From Wenjunlia tyrosinilytica (GTDB lineage Bacteria; Actinomycetota; Actinomycetes; Streptomycetales; Streptomycetaceae): a stretch of DNA of 64,000 bases. Shown here piece after piece: positions 28,509 to 38,210 of this stretch. Numbering within the stretch: the first letter of the stretch is position 1; every line of letters starts with the position of its first letter. The translations under genes were made by a program, and so were the position numbers. The notes under the pieces were generated by a model that made no database searches, was not told the DNA's origin, and saw only the letters and a list, made by a program, of their open reading frames with translations. The stretch is from positions 112,453 through 176,452 of the forward strand of contig NZ_BMMS01000017.1 of assembly GCF_014646055.1 (NCBI RefSeq), given 5' to 3'.

Positions 28509-29153
28509 TCAGGGGGTGGCCGCGGCGGCGATCTCCACCGCGCGGCGGGCGTTGCGTCCGATGGCCTCGTACGCCCCCTCGGTCAGCAGGCCCGCGGTGG
28601 CGATCCAGGTGCCTCCGCACGCGGCCACCTGCGGCCGGCTCAGGTAGTCGGGAAGGTTGTGGGGCGTCAGGCCGCCCGTGGGCATGAACGCCACCTCGCC
28701 GTACGGGGCGGCCATGGCGTCCAGCAGCCGCAGCCCTCCCGACGCCTCGGCCGGGAAGTACTTCACCAGCGGCAGCCCCTTGGCCAGGGCCGCCTCGATG
28801 CCGGTGGGGCTGTTGACGCCCGGGACGACGGGGATCTCCCGCTCGCGGCAGTAGTCCACGACGTCCGGGTTGAATCCCGGCGCCACCACGAACTGGGCCC
28901 CCGCGTCGGCGGCGCGGTCCACGGTCGCGCGGTCCAGTACCGTTCCGGCGCCGACCAGCAGCCCGGGGTGGCGGGCCCGCAGGGTGGCGATCCCCTGCTC
29001 GGCCGCCCGGGTGCGGAAGGTGATCTCGGCGACCGGGAGCCCCGCCTCGTGAAGCGTCTCGCCGAGCGGGCCGGCGTGGCGTACGTGGGGCAGGGTGACG
29101 ACCGGGACGAGCCGGATTCGGCGCAGTTCCTCGAGGAGCTCACGGGGGTTCAT
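28509..29153 (-). CDS. KDPG/KHG-type aldolase
   Basis: A 214-aa class I aldolase. The Schiff-base Lys is in LVKYFPAEASGG, the catalytic Glu in VAEITFRT, and phosphate-binding loops are in GAGTVLDRATV and MPTGGLTP. It would cleave a 2-keto-3-deoxy-6-phospho-sugar acid to pyruvate and an aldehyde phosphate, the final carbon-splitting step of an Entner-Doudoroff-like route. The true start is ATG 29153, coupled (ATGA) to the lactonase-like gene; the long upstream frame is a shadow. Confidence 0.93.
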   Translation of the reverse strand: MNPRELLEELRRIRLVPVVTLPHVRHAGPLGETLHEAGLPVAEITFRTRAAEQGIATLRARHPGLLVGAGTVLDRATVDRAADAGAQFVVAPGFNPDVVDYCREREIPVVPGVNSPTGIEAALAKGLPLVKYFPAEASGGLRLLDAMAAPYGEVAFMPTGGLTPHNLPDYLSRPQVAACGGTWIATAGLLTEGAYEAIGRNARRAVEIAAAATP

Positions 29154-30073
29154 CGGATCTCTTTCGCGGTGATGTCGCCCGGGGTCAGGACGTAGGCGCC
29201 GCCGACGTCCGGCACGGTCCAGGACAGTGGCGCGGCACGGCGGCGAAGTTCGTCGCGGGCGTCGTCCGGATCGACGGTGTTGAAGTCGAACAGGCCGAAG
29301 TGGTGGCACAGCAACCGCGGGATCCCGGCCGTCTCGCACAGCTCGGCCGCTTCCTGGACGGTGAAGTTGCCGGGGACGCCGTTGTCGGTGCGGTAGGCGT
29401 CGCGGCCGTTGACGGGCAGCAGCGCGAGATCGACGCGTAGGTCGCGCAGCAGCTCGGCCTGACCGTCGTAGGGGACGCAGTCGCCGGAGTGGTAGACACG
29501 GATCCCGGCGATGGTGAGCACGTATCCGAGGAAGCGGTGGTCCCCGTTCTCGTCCTGCTCGAGGCGCTCGTGGGCGGCGGGGACCGGTTGGACGGTGATG
29601 CCGTCCAGCTCGAGGCGCTCGCCCGCGGTGGTGCCGGTCAGGCGGGTGGCGGGGACACCGCGTTCCAGCGCCCGCTTCCGCTCGGCGCGCGGCACCACGA
29701 AGCGTGGGTCGTTGTGCCGCAGCAGGGCGCGGATCGTGCCCGGGTCCATGTGGTCGGTGTGGCCGTGGGTGCACAGGACCGCGGTGACGCCGCGGATGGT
29801 GTCCGGCGCCACCGGGACGGGGTGCATCCGCACATGCGGGAAGAGCGTGCCGCGGTACTTGTCGGCGAGAGTGTCGGACAGATACGGGTCGATCAGGAGG
29901 AGACGCTCTCGGTGACGCAGGGCGAACCCGGCCTGGCCGAGCCACCACAGCGCCACCTCGTCGGCCCGGGTCCCCGCGGGGGCCGGGAAGGCGCCGGAGA
30001 CGGCGTCGCAGGGCACCGGGCGCAGGTTCGGGGCGGACCGGGCGCCGGGATGCCTACAGGGCGTGTTGTGCAT
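29150..30073 (-). CDS. UlaG-like metallo-beta-lactamase-fold hydrolase
   Basis: A 307-aa MBL-fold protein. The metal motif is CTHGHTDHMDP, with later ligands in YHSGDCVPYDG and CHHFGLFDFN. These and the opening VALWWLGQAGF match L-ascorbate-6-phosphate lactonase (UlaG) relatives. In this operon it may open a sugar-phosphate lactone before the aldolase. The first ~35 residues are poorly conserved-looking, but no better start is seen than ATG 30073, which overlaps the SDR relic by 20 bp. The stop overlaps the aldolase start by 4 bp. Confidence 0.9.
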   Translation of the reverse strand: MHNTPCRHPGARSAPNLRPVPCDAVSGAFPAPAGTRADEVALWWLGQAGFALRHRERLLLIDPYLSDTLADKYRGTLFPHVRMHPVPVAPDTIRGVTAVLCTHGHTDHMDPGTIRALLRHNDPRFVVPRAERKRALERGVPATRLTGTTAGERLELDGITVQPVPAAHERLEQDENGDHRFLGYVLTIAGIRVYHSGDCVPYDGQAELLRDLRVDLALLPVNGRDAYRTDNGVPGNFTVQEAAELCETAGIPRLLCHHFGLFDFNTVDPDDARDELRRRAAPLSWTVPDVGGAYVLTPGDITAKEIR

Positions 30074-30400
30074 GGCGGCCCCCTCGGATCACGGACCGGC
30101 GGGTGCCGCCGTCCACGCAGCGGCAGGCGCCGATGGTGGCCGAGCACTGCGGTGTGCTGAGACAGACGATCATGTTGGCGACCTCCTCAGTGGTGGCGGC
30201 GCAGCAGCGAGGTGCGGCGGTGTTCCCGGACGAACGCGTCGACGAGTTCATCGGCGGACCTGGCGCTGTCGTCCGCGCCGGGTTCGGCCACGAAGTGGCC
30301 GGCCCCTCGGACGTGGTGGGTCCGGGCAGGCAGGAGCCGGCGGTTGCGCCGGTGCCTGCGCACAGTTCCACGAGGCCGCGGGGGTCGACGTTCACGCGTT
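30054..30400 (-). pseudogene. Decayed SDR (3-ketoacyl reductase-like) 3' fragment
   Basis: The C-terminus of an SDR can be read in two frames. One frame gives SADELVDAFVREHRRTSLLR (about 30190-30260), then a frameshift near 30190, then TTEEVANMIVCLSTPQCSA and CRCVDGGTRRSVI down to 30054. A PGPTTSEG motif lies upstream. All are typical of the last third of fabG-like SDRs; the N-terminal two thirds are absent. It sits between the ABC ATPase stop and the lactonase start. Either an operon member was lost or a transferred gene was left to decay. Confidence 0.8.
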
Positions 30401-30441
30401 CGTCCGTTTCCGTAACGTGATGATGTGGCCGGTATGTGCCG

Positions 30442-31253
<812 letters not shown>

Positions 31254-31257
<4 letters not shown>

Positions 31258-32297
31258 GCGGTCACCTTCCGGATCCACTGGTCGGCGGCGACGGCCACGA
31301 CGACCAGGACGCCGACGGTGAAGACCTGCCACAGGGCCTCCACCCCGGCCAGGGCCAGGCCGCTGCTGAACACGCCCACGATGAGGGAGCCCAGGAGGGT
31401 GCCGAGGACATGGCCACGGCCGCCGAAGAGGCTGGTGCCGCCGATGACGACGGCGGTGATGGACTGGAGGTTGAGGTTCTCGCCCGCCTGCGGGCTGACC
31501 GAGCCGATCCGGCCGATGAGGAACCACGCGGCGAGCCCGCAGATCACCCCGGCCACGACATAGACGCTGAGCAGTACTCGGTCGGTGCGGATCCCGCTGA
31601 GGCGTGCCCCGTCGGGGTTGTCGCCCACCGCGTGCAGATGCGCGCCCCACGCGGTGCCCCGAAGCAGATAGGCGACGGTGGCGAAACAGCCGACCATCAG
31701 CAACGAGCTGTACGTCACCTCGGTGCCCAGGACGTGGATGGAGCGGCCCGGCCAGCTCAGCAGGGACGGCACATCCTGGGCACGGATCGTCTCGCTCTGC
31801 GAGTAGAAGAGGGTGAGTGCGGAGAAGACGCTGAGGGTGCCGAGCGTGGCGATGAAGGGGGGAATGCGGAACCGTGTGACCAGCGTGCCGTTGAGGCCGC
31901 CGCAGACACCGCCGGTGACGAGGCCGAGGAGCAGGGCCGGCAGCACGGGCAGGCCGCTGTCGACCGCGAGCTTGCCCATCACCACGGAGGCGAGGACGGT
32001 GATGGCGCCGACCGACAGGTCGATGCCGGCCGTCAGCACGACCAGCGTCTGCGCGATGCCGACCATGCCGATGATCTGCACCTGCTGGACGATGAGCGAG
32101 ATGTTGAGCGGGTCGCTGAACCGGGAGCCCACCCAGACGCTGAAGAACAGCGAGGCGAGGAGGAGGACGACGAGCGGGCCGAGGAGGGGCTTGGTGTGCA
32201 GGGCCGCCTGTCCGCGAGCGATCAGGCCGTGCTTCGCCGACCGCGTGGCGGGAGGGTCTGCGGCGTGTGGGGTGACGGTGTCGTGCGCCACGGTCAA
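31254..32297 (-). CDS. RbsC-type sugar ABC permease
   Basis: A 347-aa membrane protein of the carbohydrate-uptake-2 (BPD_transp_2) family with about ten helices. Diagnostic segments are LVVLTAGIDLSVGAITVLAS, GLNGTLVTRFRIPPFIATLG and VIGGTSLFGGRGHVLGTLLG. The N-terminus has a ~25-residue cytoplasmic extension. It forms the channel of the importer with the adjacent ATPase and lipoprotein. Confidence 0.96.
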
Positions 32298-32515
32298 CTC
32301 CTGGAAACGGTGTGAGATGTCTGGGGGTGCGGTCGGCGCGGCCGGGGAGGCCGCCGCGCGCCGCCGGGGTCCGGACCGGCTGCCGGGGGCGGCGGCAACC
32401 GGCCCGTGTCCGAGGCGGAATGGGCGGGCTGCCCGGCAGATGCCGGCCTCGGCCGTGAGGCCTGCGACGGCGCCGAGTGCCGGACGCGCCCGAGGTACTG
32501 TCCGGCGGACAGGAC

Positions 32516-33571
32516 CTAGCCCCAGCAGTGGGTCAGGCCCCAGTCCGACTTCTTGGAATCCAGGCCGGCCGCGGGGGTGTCCGTGATGAGGGCGACTCCG
32601 GTGTCGGTGAAGTCCCGTCCGCGTGGGCTGGAGGGTTTGCTGCCGTCCTTGGCGTACGCGGCCACGGCGGCGACGCCCTCGGCGGCCATCTTCACGGGGA
32701 ACTGCATCGACGTAGCGCCTATGATGCCGGCGGCCACGTTCTTGACGCCGGGACAGCCGCCGTCGACGGACACAAGGGTGATGTCCTTCTGCTTGCCGGC
32801 CGCCTTGATCGCCTGGTACGCGCCGGCGGCGGCGGGCTCGTTGATGGTGTAGACGAGGTTGATGGACCGGTCCTTCTGCAGCAGCTTCTCCATGGCGCCG
32901 CGCCCGCCCTCCTCGTTCGCCCCGGTCACCTCGTGACCGACGATCCGCGAGTCGCGTTCATCGCCGATCCGCTCCGGATTGCCGACATCGATACCGAAGC
33001 CTTCCAGGAAGCCCTGGTCCCGCAGGACGTCGACCTTGACCTGCTCGGGGCTGAGGTCCAGGAGGGCGATGTGCACAGGCTTGCCCGCCATCCGCGACTT
33101 GGCCCACTTGCCGATCATGCGGCCGGCCAGCCGGTTGTCGGTGGCAAAGGTCCCGTCCACCGCGGAGGCCGGATCCGTCGGCGAGTCCAGGGCGACGACC
33201 ATGACGCCTGCCTTACGGGCCCGGTCGAGGGCGGGAATGATCGCGCTGGAGTCCGCCGGGGTGATCAAAATGCCCTTGGCGCCCGCCGCCACCAGGTTCT
33301 CCACGGCCTTGACCTGCGAATCGTTGTCGGCCTGGCCCTTGCCGGCGAAGGTCCTCAGGTCCACGCCGAGCTCGTCGGCCTTCTTCTGCGCACCCTCGCG
33401 CATCTTCACGTAGAACGGATTGTCGTTGGTCTTGGTGATCAGCCCGACGATCGTCTTCCCGTCGTTGTGGGCCCCGACGCCGCTCCCGCATGAGGTGAGC
33501 AGCAGGGTCAGGCCGATTCCCGCGGACGAGGCCGCGAGCGCACTGCAGCGTAGCTTGACGCGGTGTGCCAT
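32516..33571 (-). CDS. Sugar-binding lipoprotein of the ABC importer
   Basis: A 351-aa periplasmic-binding-protein family 4 (ribose/LacI-like) lipoprotein. A type II signal peptide ends in LLTSC, with lipidated Cys ~28. The core opens TIVGLITKTNDNPFYVKM and includes ITPADSSAIIPAL and VSVDGGCPGVKNVAAG. It is the first gene of the operon. The 218-bp gap before the permease contains GC-rich inverted repeats (such as GGTCCGGACC) that may dampen downstream expression, as is common after binding-protein genes. The ligand, presumably a monosaccharide or polyol, cannot be read. Confidence 0.94.
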   Translation of the reverse strand: MAHRVKLRCSALAASSAGIGLTLLLTSCGSGVGAHNDGKTIVGLITKTNDNPFYVKMREGAQKKADELGVDLRTFAGKGQADNDSQVKAVENLVAAGAKGILITPADSSAIIPALDRARKAGVMVVALDSPTDPASAVDGTFATDNRLAGRMIGKWAKSRMAGKPVHIALLDLSPEQVKVDVLRDQGFLEGFGIDVGNPERIGDERDSRIVGHEVTGANEEGGRGAMEKLLQKDRSINLVYTINEPAAAGAYQAIKAAGKQKDITLVSVDGGCPGVKNVAAGIIGATSMQFPVKMAAEGVAAVAAYAKDGSKPSSPRGRDFTDTGVALITDTPAAGLDSKKSDWGLTHCWG

Positions 33572-33734
33572 GAGGTTGCCTTTTCTCGACGTGCTGGGGG
33601 TGCTGGGGAGGGTTGCCGCCCGCCGGGCGCCGGTTCGCTGTAGCGGGTGGCCCTCGGTGCCGTCGCCTTCACCTGGTGCCTCCGCCCGGTCGGGCTACCG
33701 AGTGAGCGGTTCGGTGGGCTCAGCGGCTTGACCA

Positions 33735-33785
33735 AGAAAATCGCAGAGGTTTCTAGCCATGTCAATATTCCTCGAAGAAATTTCT
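33735..33785. promoter_or_regulatory. Candidate RpiR operators upstream of the carbohydrate operon
   Basis: Two related palindromes lie 165-215 bp upstream of the binding-protein start. One is AGAAA (33735-33739) with TTTCT (33750-33754) separated by 10 bp. The other is the perfect 10-mer AGAAATTTCT at 33776-33785. The AT-richness stands out from the surroundings. RpiR regulators often bind GAAA/TTTC inverted repeats, so the operon's own RpiR is the natural candidate. Confidence 0.5.
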
Positions 33786-33822
33786 ACGATGCGCTCGGAC
33801 CCGTAGCCCACCGCAAGGTGTC

Positions 33823-33990
33823 GTGGAAATCTCCGTGTTCGCCCATCGGCTGCCGGCCACGTTGACGCACCTGAGTCATGGCACGACACATGACGTGCTG
33901 GGCCGCTGGTTCGGCGCGGACCGCTCGACCATCACGCGCCATCAGGGAAGCGCGGCCGCCGTCGGCGGAGCAGCGTCGCGCGGCCCGGCC
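33823..33990 (+). pseudogene. Transposase N-terminal fragment (HTH of IS5-like DDE type)
   Basis: The frame gives LPATLTHLSHGTTHDVLGRW then FGADRSTITR, the helix-turn-helix opening typical of IS5-type transposases. After TITR the frame shifts and continues as AIREARPPSAEQRRAARP, the expected follow-on. No DDE catalytic part remains. It is a relic of an insertion sequence next to the operon promoter. Confidence 0.7.
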
Positions 33991-34087
33991 GCCCAGTCCG
34001 GAGGGCAGGCGGTCACACCACCACACCCCGTCCCAGGTCGTCCCCGGCCCGCTCCCCCGCCGCACCGCCCCACCTCACCGGACTGTG

Positions 34088-34369
34088 CGAGTCGCCGGTG
34101 CGGCCGACCTGGCCGAGCTGATACGTACCCAGGTCCTGGACGACTCCCCCCGGCCTCCCGCACAGCCCGCCCAGTTGACGGCACGCGAACCCGAGGTCGC
34201 CGAACCCGTCGCGGAGGGACTGAGCAACCAGGCCGTCGCGACCAGGCTCTGCCTCAGCCGCCGTACGGTCGAGACCCAACTGTCCGCGATCTACCGCAAG
34301 GCCGACGCACCGTCCCGCGCGGCTCTGGCGAGCCTCAGGACGGGCACCGCGTTCGGCGGACTCTCCTGA
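34088..34369 (+). pseudogene. Decayed LuxR-family C-terminal fragment
   Basis: The frame 34088-34369 encodes ADLAELIRTQ, then LTAREPEVAEPVAEGLSNQA and LCLSRRTVETQLSAIYRKAD. This is a LuxR helix-turn-helix with damage at normally conserved positions (Pro for Arg in LTAREREV). No receiver or ATPase domain precedes it; the same frame runs directly back into the transposase relic. It is a broken regulator fused by decay to IS debris. The rest of the 33572-34685 gap holds promoters only. Confidence 0.7.
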
Positions 34370-34553
34370 GTCGGCGCCGGGACCGCACCAGCGCCGTTGT
34401 CGCTGTTGACGCCCTCCTCAATGATCGGACAGAGCTCTCTCCCTGTGCCGTCGGCCATACGTTCACAAGATGAAGCATTGAAGATGAATGTCACCGTTTA
34501 CCGTTTCATCTCTTGACCCAACCGCGCTCTGAGAGCACTGTATCCGGGCGGAG

Positions 34554-34585
34554 TTGAGAGCGCTCTCAAAACCAGCGCTCTCAAA
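34554..34585. promoter_or_regulatory. LacI-type operator upstream of GH64 glucanase
   Basis: A perfect 16-bp palindrome TTGAGAGCGCTCTCAA occupies 34554-34569, and the half GCGCTCTCAAA repeats at 34575-34585. A further GCTCTGAGAGC palindrome lies just upstream near 34525. The form resembles the CebR box (TGGGAGCGCTCCCA) used by LacI regulators of glycan-degrading genes. It is ~115 bp upstream of the glucanase start. A similar GAGCGCTCTCA occurs at 38514-38524. Confidence 0.65.
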
Positions 34586-34685
34586 CCCTGCTCGCACCCG
34601 ACCTCGATCTCCGATCCGACTCCTGGCGGGGCCGCGCACCACCGGTACCGCGGCCGCTGTCCTCAATCGCCCGGAAGGCACACTC

Positions 34686-36227
34686 ATGACGGCACATCCC
34701 CCCACCCCTCTCGCCGGTCGCCGACCAGCGGGATCGCGTTCCGTGATCGGGCGGCTTCTGATCGCCGTACTGACCGTGTTCGCACTGCTCGGCCTCGGGA
34801 CGGCGGACGCCGTCGAAGCGGAGGCAGCCGCGGACTACACCCAAGGAGTCACCTCGCAGGCCACCGGCTCGGCGCAGATCTGGTTCAAGCCGACCACCCC
34901 CTCCGCCCTCGTGGACGTGCACTACCTGCCCAACGGCGGCGGCGAGCAGGACTTCCGGATGACCGACAACGGGGGTACGTGGCAGCAGACGGTCAGCGGC
35001 CTCAGCAGCGGGTCGACGCTGGAGTACTGGTTCACCTACGACAAGGGCGGACCGCTCCACGTCACACCGCACTTCACCTATACGGCGGGCAGCGGCGAAG
35101 GTAGCGGTGGTGGAGGAGGGGCCGGGGCCGGCTCCTTCCCCATCGCCTTCCAGAACAACACCCATGGCGCCTACGGCGATTCACAGGTCTATGTGACGGT
35201 ACTGGGGCAGGTCACGCCCGGTCAGTGGTCGTACATGAAGCCCGACGGGACAATGGCCCACATCAGCCACCTGGGCGCGACCGCGCCCGGGCACCTCACC
35301 AAGAACGGCGTGAACTACCCGAATATGTCGTTCACCCTCTCCCAGGCGGGCTCGGTCCCGTCGCCCACACAGATCCGAGGAGGACGGATCTACATCTCGC
35401 TGGGCTCGCCGATGTACATCCCGGTCTCGCCCGACGACCAGGGCTGGGGCGGCCCTGACCTGCGCAACTCCGCCGACCCCAACAGCGACGTGTACTACGA
35501 CTGGTACGAGTACACCTATATCCACGGCCAGGTGGCGTTCGGCGGAAACACCACGCAGGTGGACCAGTTCGGCTTCCCCATGACCTCCCGGCTGCAGCAG
35601 ACGTCGAGCGGCTACGACAGCACCGCCGGCATCACGCTGAGCCGCGCCCAGGTCATGTCGCAGTACGCGGCCTCCGTGGGGGCGGCGTTCAAGCCGTTGC
35701 AGAACACCTACCGCATCGTGGCGCCACGCTCGTCGAACCTGTTCCTGGCCGGTGGCTCGCAGGCGAACCACCTCCAGTCGTACATCGACCAGACCTGGTC
35801 CTACTACACCACCCATCAGTTCACCCTCACCCGGCTGGGAGAGACGTTCACCGGGCGGGTCAGCGGCAACGCCCTCACCTTCACCAAGAACGGCGCGGGC
35901 CCCTTCACCCTGGCCAAGCCGACCTCACCCGACGTGGTGGCCTGCGCGGGCGCTCTGGCCTCCGGCAGCGACACCGAGAAACAACTCGGCGCGGAGTTCT
36001 GCGCCGCGTTCAACCGAGGAGTCGCGCAGAACACGGCCAACTGGTACACGCCGTCGGCCTACTACACCAGCACGCCCAAGAACGACTACGCCGGCTTCTT
36101 CCACACGATAGGCATCGACAAGCGGGCATACGGCTTCCCCTACGACGACATCAACGACCAGTCGTCCGTACAGATCCTGAACAACGCCAACCCCCCGACA
36201 GCCTTGACCCTCGGCATCGGCTGGTGA
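34686..36227 (+). CDS. Secreted GH64 beta-1,3-glucanase with CBM56-like domain
   Basis: A 513-aa secreted enzyme. The signal peptide covers ~1-45. A glucan-binding module lies at ~48-140 (YTQGVTSQATGSAQIWFKP; DVHYLPNGGGEQDFRMTDN; LEYWFTYDKGG), followed by a Gly-rich linker GEGSGGGGGAGAG. The GH64 catalytic domain runs from FPIAFQNNTHGAYGDSQVYV to the end, with the characteristic YYDWYEYTY and TTQVDQFGFPM. It hydrolyses beta-1,3-glucans such as fungal or algal laminarin-type polymers. ATG 34686 has GGAAGG upstream. Expression is probably controlled by the LacI-type palindrome at 34554-34585. Confidence 0.93.
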   Translation: MTAHPPTPLAGRRPAGSRSVIGRLLIAVLTVFALLGLGTADAVEAEAAADYTQGVTSQATGSAQIWFKPTTPSALVDVHYLPNGGGEQDFRMTDNGGTWQQTVSGLSSGSTLEYWFTYDKGGPLHVTPHFTYTAGSGEGSGGGGGAGAGSFPIAFQNNTHGAYGDSQVYVTVLGQVTPGQWSYMKPDGTMAHISHLGATAPGHLTKNGVNYPNMSFTLSQAGSVPSPTQIRGGRIYISLGSPMYIPVSPDDQGWGGPDLRNSADPNSDVYYDWYEYTYIHGQVAFGGNTTQVDQFGFPMTSRLQQTSSGYDSTAGITLSRAQVMSQYAASVGAAFKPLQNTYRIVAPRSSNLFLAGGSQANHLQSYIDQTWSYYTTHQFTLTRLGETFTGRVSGNALTFTKNGAGPFTLAKPTSPDVVACAGALASGSDTEKQLGAEFCAAFNRGVAQNTANWYTPSAYYTSTPKNDYAGFFHTIGIDKRAYGFPYDDINDQSSVQILNNANPPTALTLGIGW

Positions 36228-36236
36228 CCTGATCGG

Positions 36237-36265
36237 CCGACCGCTCCCCCACCTCCGGCGGTCGG
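36237..36265 (+). terminator. Hairpin terminator after the GH64 gene
   Basis: A perfect 8-bp stem, CCGACCGC (36237-36244) and GCGGTCGG (36258-36265), with a 13-nt loop begins 9 bp after the stop codon. No T-run follows, as is usual in streptomycetes. Confidence 0.55.
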
Positions 36266-36369
36266 GCGGGCACGAGGCGCGGGCGGCGAGGACGGCCGCG
36301 CCTCATGCGGCCACCGGGTGGGTGAACCGGCCGAGTACGGCGCGCTCGCCCCCCGGAGTCGGCCGGCCG

Positions 36370-37014
36370 TCACAGTGCCGCGTCGTGGATGAGCATCGCG
36401 ATCTGGACCCGGTTGTTGAGGTCCAGCTTGGTGAGGATGTTGGAGACGTGTGCCTTCACCGTGGGGACGCTGATGAACAACTCGGCCGCGATCTCGGCGT
36501 TCGTCCGGCCCTTTCCCACGGCGGCGGCCACTTCCCGTTCGCGCTCACCGAGGAGGCCCAGGCGCGCCCGTGCGCCGTGCCGCTTCTCACCCGTGTCCGT
36601 GGCGACCGCGCTGATCAGCTGCTGGATCACCGGGGGTGAGAGCACCGGATCCCCCGCCGCGACCTTGCGTACCGCGTCGACGATCTCCCGCGGCGGGGTG
36701 TCCTTCAGCAGGAAGCCGGCCGCTCCGGCGCGCAGCGCGCTCAGGACGTTCTCGTCCGAGTGGAAGGTTGTCAGCATCACGATCTCCGGAGAAGGCGCGG
36801 GACCTCGGAGCGCCTTGGTCGCGGCCAGCCCGTCCATCGTCGGCATGCGGATGTCCATGAGCACCAGGTCGGGCGCGAGTGCGCGGACCAGCGGCAGGAC
36901 CTCGCTGCCATCGGCGGCCTCGGCGACGACCTCGATGTCGGGTGCACCGGCGAACAGCAGGCGCAGGCCGGAGCGGACGAGAGGGTCGTCGTCGACGAGC
37001 AGGATGCGGATCAT
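36370..37014 (-). CDS. NarL/LuxR-family response regulator
   Basis: A 214-aa regulator. The receiver has LLVDDDPLV and the phospho-acceptor Asp ~54 in LVLMDIRMPTMDG. The LuxR helix-turn-helix is C-terminal (LLGEREREVAAAVGKGRTNA; VPTVKAHVSNILTKLDLNN). ATG 37014 overlaps the kinase stop as ATGA, so this start is preferred over GTG 37023. It is the partner of the kinase encoded just upstream; targets unknown. Confidence 0.94.
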   Translation of the reverse strand: MIRILLVDDDPLVRSGLRLLFAGAPDIEVVAEAADGSEVLPLVRALAPDLVLMDIRMPTMDGLAATKALRGPAPSPEIVMLTTFHSDENVLSALRAGAAGFLLKDTPPREIVDAVRKVAAGDPVLSPPVIQQLISAVATDTGEKRHGARARLGLLGEREREVAAAVGKGRTNAEIAAELFISVPTVKAHVSNILTKLDLNNRVQIAMLIHDAAL

Positions 37015-38210
37015 GTGGCCCACGGTAGCCAGGCCCGCAGACGGTAGTCGTCACCGGTCCGGCCGTGCTCCAGCCGACCGCCGGCCAGCGTGGCGCGCTC
37101 GGCCAGACCGATCAGTCCCTGCCCGCTGCCGGGGATGGGGGTCCGCGTCCCGTCGCGCGTCGCGCGATTGCACACGAGGAGCGTCAGCCCGTCCGGCGGA
37201 CCGCCGGTGATCTCAATGCGCACCGCCGCGCCGGGGGCGTGCTTGCGGGCGTTGGTCAGTCCTTCCTGGACGATGCGGTAGACGGTCCGGCCGGTGAGTG
37301 CCGGCACGGCGTCCGCATCGGTGACCCGCTGGTCGATCCGGACCCGCATACCGGCATCGCGCGACTCCTGTGCCAGTCTCTCGAGATCCGCCATCTCGGG
37401 CTGGGGAGGCGGGGCGCCGGTCTCCTCGGCTGTGGGTGCCCGCAGGACACCGATGACCGTACGCAGGTCCTGCAGCGCCCTGTGCGCGCTGTCCCGGATC
37501 ACCGCGGCCGTGTGCTCGATCTCGCTGCGGGTCGCCCCCGGATTGAACTCCAGGGCCCCGGCGTGCACGCTCAGCAGCGACAACCGGTGCGCCAGCACGT
37601 CGTGCATCTCCCGCGCCATCTCCTCCCGGGCCGTCCGCTGCGCCTGCTCGGCGCGCAACGCCGCCTCGGCCTCCGCGCGCTCGGCACGCTCGTGCAAGGA
37701 GCGGACGAACAGTCCCCACCCGACCGCCACCGCGATCAGTGCCATCGCGGCCAGTCCGGGAACCAGGCGCTCGACGGTGGTCGCGGGGGGCCCGACGTAG
37801 TGGGCCAGCAGGACGTAGTACAGCACTACGGGGGCGCAGGCGAGACCGGCCACCCACGCCGTGATCACCGGCGGGCGGTACACCGCCACGGAGAACAGCG
37901 CCACCGTCGCCGGGATCACGAGCGGGCAGGACAGACCGGCCACCGTGAGCCCGACCGCCAGGGCGGCCGGCCACCTGCGCCGCCACCACAGCACACCGCA
38001 GGCGGCCACGCCCAGCACCCACTGGTCGGAGGCTTCGCCGAGCCCAAGCGCGTTCAGCGGGTAGGCCAAGGACTCGAACGTGAACTGCGGGAAGAGCGCC
38101 AAGCCGCGCCCGGTCAGCTGGATCACCGCCAGGGAAAGGCCGGCGGCCAGCAGCACGATCAGCAGGTCGAGCGCTCTCCCGCGGAACTGGGATTGCATGC
38201 CCGTCAACAT
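37011..38210 (-). CDS. DesK/NarL-type sensor histidine kinase
   Basis: A 399-aa kinase with about five or six membrane helices within residues ~10-170, a short coiled segment (HERAERAEAEAALRAEQ), the HisKA_3 motif with His ~203 in REMHDVLAHRLSLLS, and an ATPase domain (EGLTNARKHAPGAA; GSGQGLIGLAERA). Start ATG 38210 or 38198; no strong ribosome binding site decides. Coupled to its response regulator by ATGA. Divergent from a polysaccharide deacetylase. Confidence 0.92.
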   Translation of the reverse strand: MLTGMQSQFRGRALDLLIVLLAAGLSLAVIQLTGRGLALFPQFTFESLAYPLNALGLGEASDQWVLGVAACGVLWWRRRWPAALAVGLTVAGLSCPLVIPATVALFSVAVYRPPVITAWVAGLACAPVVLYYVLLAHYVGPPATTVERLVPGLAAMALIAVAVGWGLFVRSLHERAERAEAEAALRAEQAQRTAREEMAREMHDVLAHRLSLLSVHAGALEFNPGATRSEIEHTAAVIRDSAHRALQDLRTVIGVLRAPTAEETGAPPPQPEMADLERLAQESRDAGMRVRIDQRVTDADAVPALTGRTVYRIVQEGLTNARKHAPGAAVRIEITGGPPDGLTLLVCNRATRDGTRTPIPGSGQGLIGLAERATLAGGRLEHGRTGDDYRLRAWLPWAT

